Source: Porphyromonadaceae bacterium UBA7048
Lineage (GTDB): Bacteria; Bacteroidota; Bacteroidia; Bacteroidales; Muribaculaceae
Assembly: GCA_002493945.1 (NCBI GenBank)
Contig: DLAL01000037.1
Location: forward strand, 1 to 8,442
Reading direction: 5' to 3'
DNA length: 8,442 nt
This document shows positions 7,107 through 8,442 of this stretch, one piece after another (position 1 is the stretch's first letter; each line of letters begins with the position of its first letter). The translations under genes were made by a program, and so were the position numbers. The notes beneath the pieces are model-generated. The model worked only from the letters and a program-made list of their open reading frames with translations. It did no database searches and had not been told where the DNA came from.

Positions 7107-8442
7107 CTAAAGTAAGCCGGTCATGTATACAGGCAGGTAGATGATGTCCTGTTCTTTTCGCAGGTCCTTTGTATATAAAAGGTAACGTTGCTGAATTCGT
7201 GAAGAGAACTTTCGCTGAAATTCATCAAGCGATTTATGGGCCTTATATCCGGAGGATTTGACTTCGATAGGGCAGATTTTGTCGCCTCGGCTAATAAGAA
7301 AGTCAATCTCGTACGAACGGGCTTCCTGAGTTTCTTCTTGTCTCTCTTTGAAAGTATAGTAATACAATGAATTGCCGGAACTTCTCAGTAGTTGGGCGAC
7401 TACGTTTTCATAGACATACCCCAAATCAGCCGGAAGTTTGTCAGTCAGAAGTTTACGGTATATTATATTATCCGTAAAATCTTTGTCCATAAATGCCATG
7501 GTTATGAAGAGACCGGTATCGCCGACATACATCTTGAAGTAATCATAGTCTGCATGAAGAGCAAAACCAATGCTCGGGTCGTTGGCGTGATATGCGAAAT
7601 TGACCGTTCTTGATTGGTCAATATCTCCGAATATTTCTTCAAGTCTTGACAGTCTGGAATTCGCTATGACTTCTCCGACACGATATCTCATGGTGTTGCG
7701 GGCAAGTTCCGCCGGTATAGAGCGGAAAATGGTTGAGGCCCGGCCTCTGTCGTCAATCTTTTTAAAGTCATCGAGATAAAGGTCGATGATGTCGCGTTTG
7801 ACATCGTCAATCATTTTAAAGTCACAGCTGTTATTATACTCTGCGACCGCCTGTGGCATGCCTCCTACTAACATATACAGCCGGAAAAGTTTCATCATAT
7901 CCCGGTTGATAGCTTCTCCAAGAGGTTTCATCCTTTCGTATGAATACCTTATCAGGTCAAAAGTCGGTTCTTTCCCGATAGCCCATAGGAATTCTTCGAA
8001 ATCCATAGGATACATGCTTATCCTGCGCTCTTCGCTCGGAATCAGAATGTCTTTTATATTCTTCTTTATTGAGATGAGCGACCCTGTCTCAATGTAGTGG
8101 AAGCGACCGTCCTTCACGAGATGTTTTATAGACTGTCTGGCTTTTGGACAGAATTGGACTTCATCAAAAATGATACAGGACTTTCCCGGTATGAGTCGTG
8201 TGCCTGTCAGAGACTGAAGTGAAATGAAGAAATATTGTAAGTCAGAAAGGTCATTAAATAAATCAATGATGTCAGACCTCACTTTGGTGAAGTCGAGCAG
8301 TAGATAACTCTCATACGAATTACGGGCAAATTCCTCGGCTATTGTTGATTTTCCGACTCGGCGTGCTCCTTCGATAAGCAGAGCCGTAGCCCCGGCGGAT
8401 TTTTCTTTCCATTCGATGAGTTTGTCTCGTTCTGAAAAAAGT
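7107..8442 (-). CDS. AAA_14/DUF4143 family ATPase, 5' end beyond the window
   Basis: The reading frame runs to the right edge without a start, giving 444 visible residues; probably only a few N-terminal residues are missing. Numbering from the first visible residue, Walker A is GARRVGKST (25-33), Walker B IIFDEVQ (90-96) and the following conserved ETGS 118-121. A YPMDFEEFL motif (144-152) and a LVGGMPQAV segment (191-199) mark the join to the DUF4143 part. The C-terminus has EID (378-380) and PIEVKSS (391-397), the spacing and residues of a PD-(D/E)XK nuclease-like fold. The function of this family is unknown; members are common and often multicopy in gut anaerobes. Sampled lines are about 30-45% GC, far below the operon, and codons such as AAA, ATA and TAT are frequent, suggesting recent acquisition. 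A GTG at 8282 is an internal valine, because Walker A lies upstream of it. Confidence 0.88.
   Translation of the reverse strand, partial: LFSERDKLIEWKEKSAGATALLIEGARRVGKSTIAEEFARNSYESYLLLDFTKVRSDIIDLFNDLSDLQYFFISLQSLTGTRLIPGKSCIIFDEVQFCPKARQSIKHLVKDGRFHYIETGSLISIKKNIKDILIPSEERRISMYPMDFEEFLWAIGKEPTFDLIRYSYERMKPLGEAINRDMMKLFRLYMLVGGMPQAVAEYNNSCDFKMIDDVKRDIIDLYLDDFKKIDDRGRASTIFRSIPAELARNTMRYRVGEVIANSRLSRLEEIFGDIDQSRTVNFAYHANDPSIGFALHADYDYFKMYVGDTGLFITMAFMDKDFTDNIIYRKLLTDKLPADLGYVYENVVAQLLRSSGNSLYYYTFKERQEETQEARSYEIDFLISRGDKICPIEVKSSGYKAHKSLDEFQRKFSSRIQQRYLLYTKDLRKEQDIIYLPVYMTGLL

Noticed and set aside
7786..8097. A 103-codon + strand frame opposite the ATPase gene
   Set aside because: It is antisense to a conserved part of the ATPase gene and has no family features.
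7107..8282. GTG at 8282 as the start of the ATPase gene (391 residues)
   Set aside because: The frame stays open to the window edge and encodes Walker A (GARRVGKST) upstream of this codon. The GTG is therefore an internal valine.

Overview
The window looks like a GC-rich member of the order Bacteroidales (phylum Bacteroidota), possibly of the Muribaculaceae/Barnesiella type. Three things point this way: a DUF3256 family protein, which I know only from this group; a Bacteroidota-type promoter (TAnnTTTG) ahead of the first gene; and tightly packed genes without Shine-Dalgarno sequences. The family-level placement is inference.

Layout. Positions 1-215 are an AT-rich intergenic region ending in a probable promoter. 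Positions 216-7016 hold six genes on the + strand with almost no space between them: a DEAD-box RNA helicase with a DbpA-type RNA-binding domain; a small exported DUF3256 protein; xseA and xseB, the two subunits of exodeoxyribonuclease VII; a GH3-family acyl-adenylating enzyme; and an exported PhoA-type alkaline phosphatase. After a 24-base gap between the first two, the junctions overlap by 1, 11, 1 and 8 bases. This indicates one polycistronic message with translational coupling. The only clear candidate for a transcription end is a perfect 50-base palindrome at 7037-7086, just after the phosphatase.

From 7107 to the right edge, a gene on the - strand converges on the operon. It encodes an AAA_14/DUF4143 ATPase with a PD-(D/E)XK-like C-terminus, and its first few codons lie outside the window. 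Sampled lines of this gene are about 30-45% GC, against about 65-70% in the operon, so it was probably acquired by horizontal transfer.

How the genes work together. The helicase (RNA remodelling) and exonuclease VII (single-stranded DNA degradation) are housekeeping nucleic-acid functions. The phosphatase and the DUF3256 protein are exported. The GH3 enzyme has a recognisable adenylation chemistry but an unknown substrate. No single pathway obviously unites them, so the cluster may simply be a housekeeping operon. I found no CRISPR array, rRNA, tRNA, insertion sequence or clear defence system. The points most worth following up are the GH3 enzyme, the long palindrome, and the low-GC ATPase gene.
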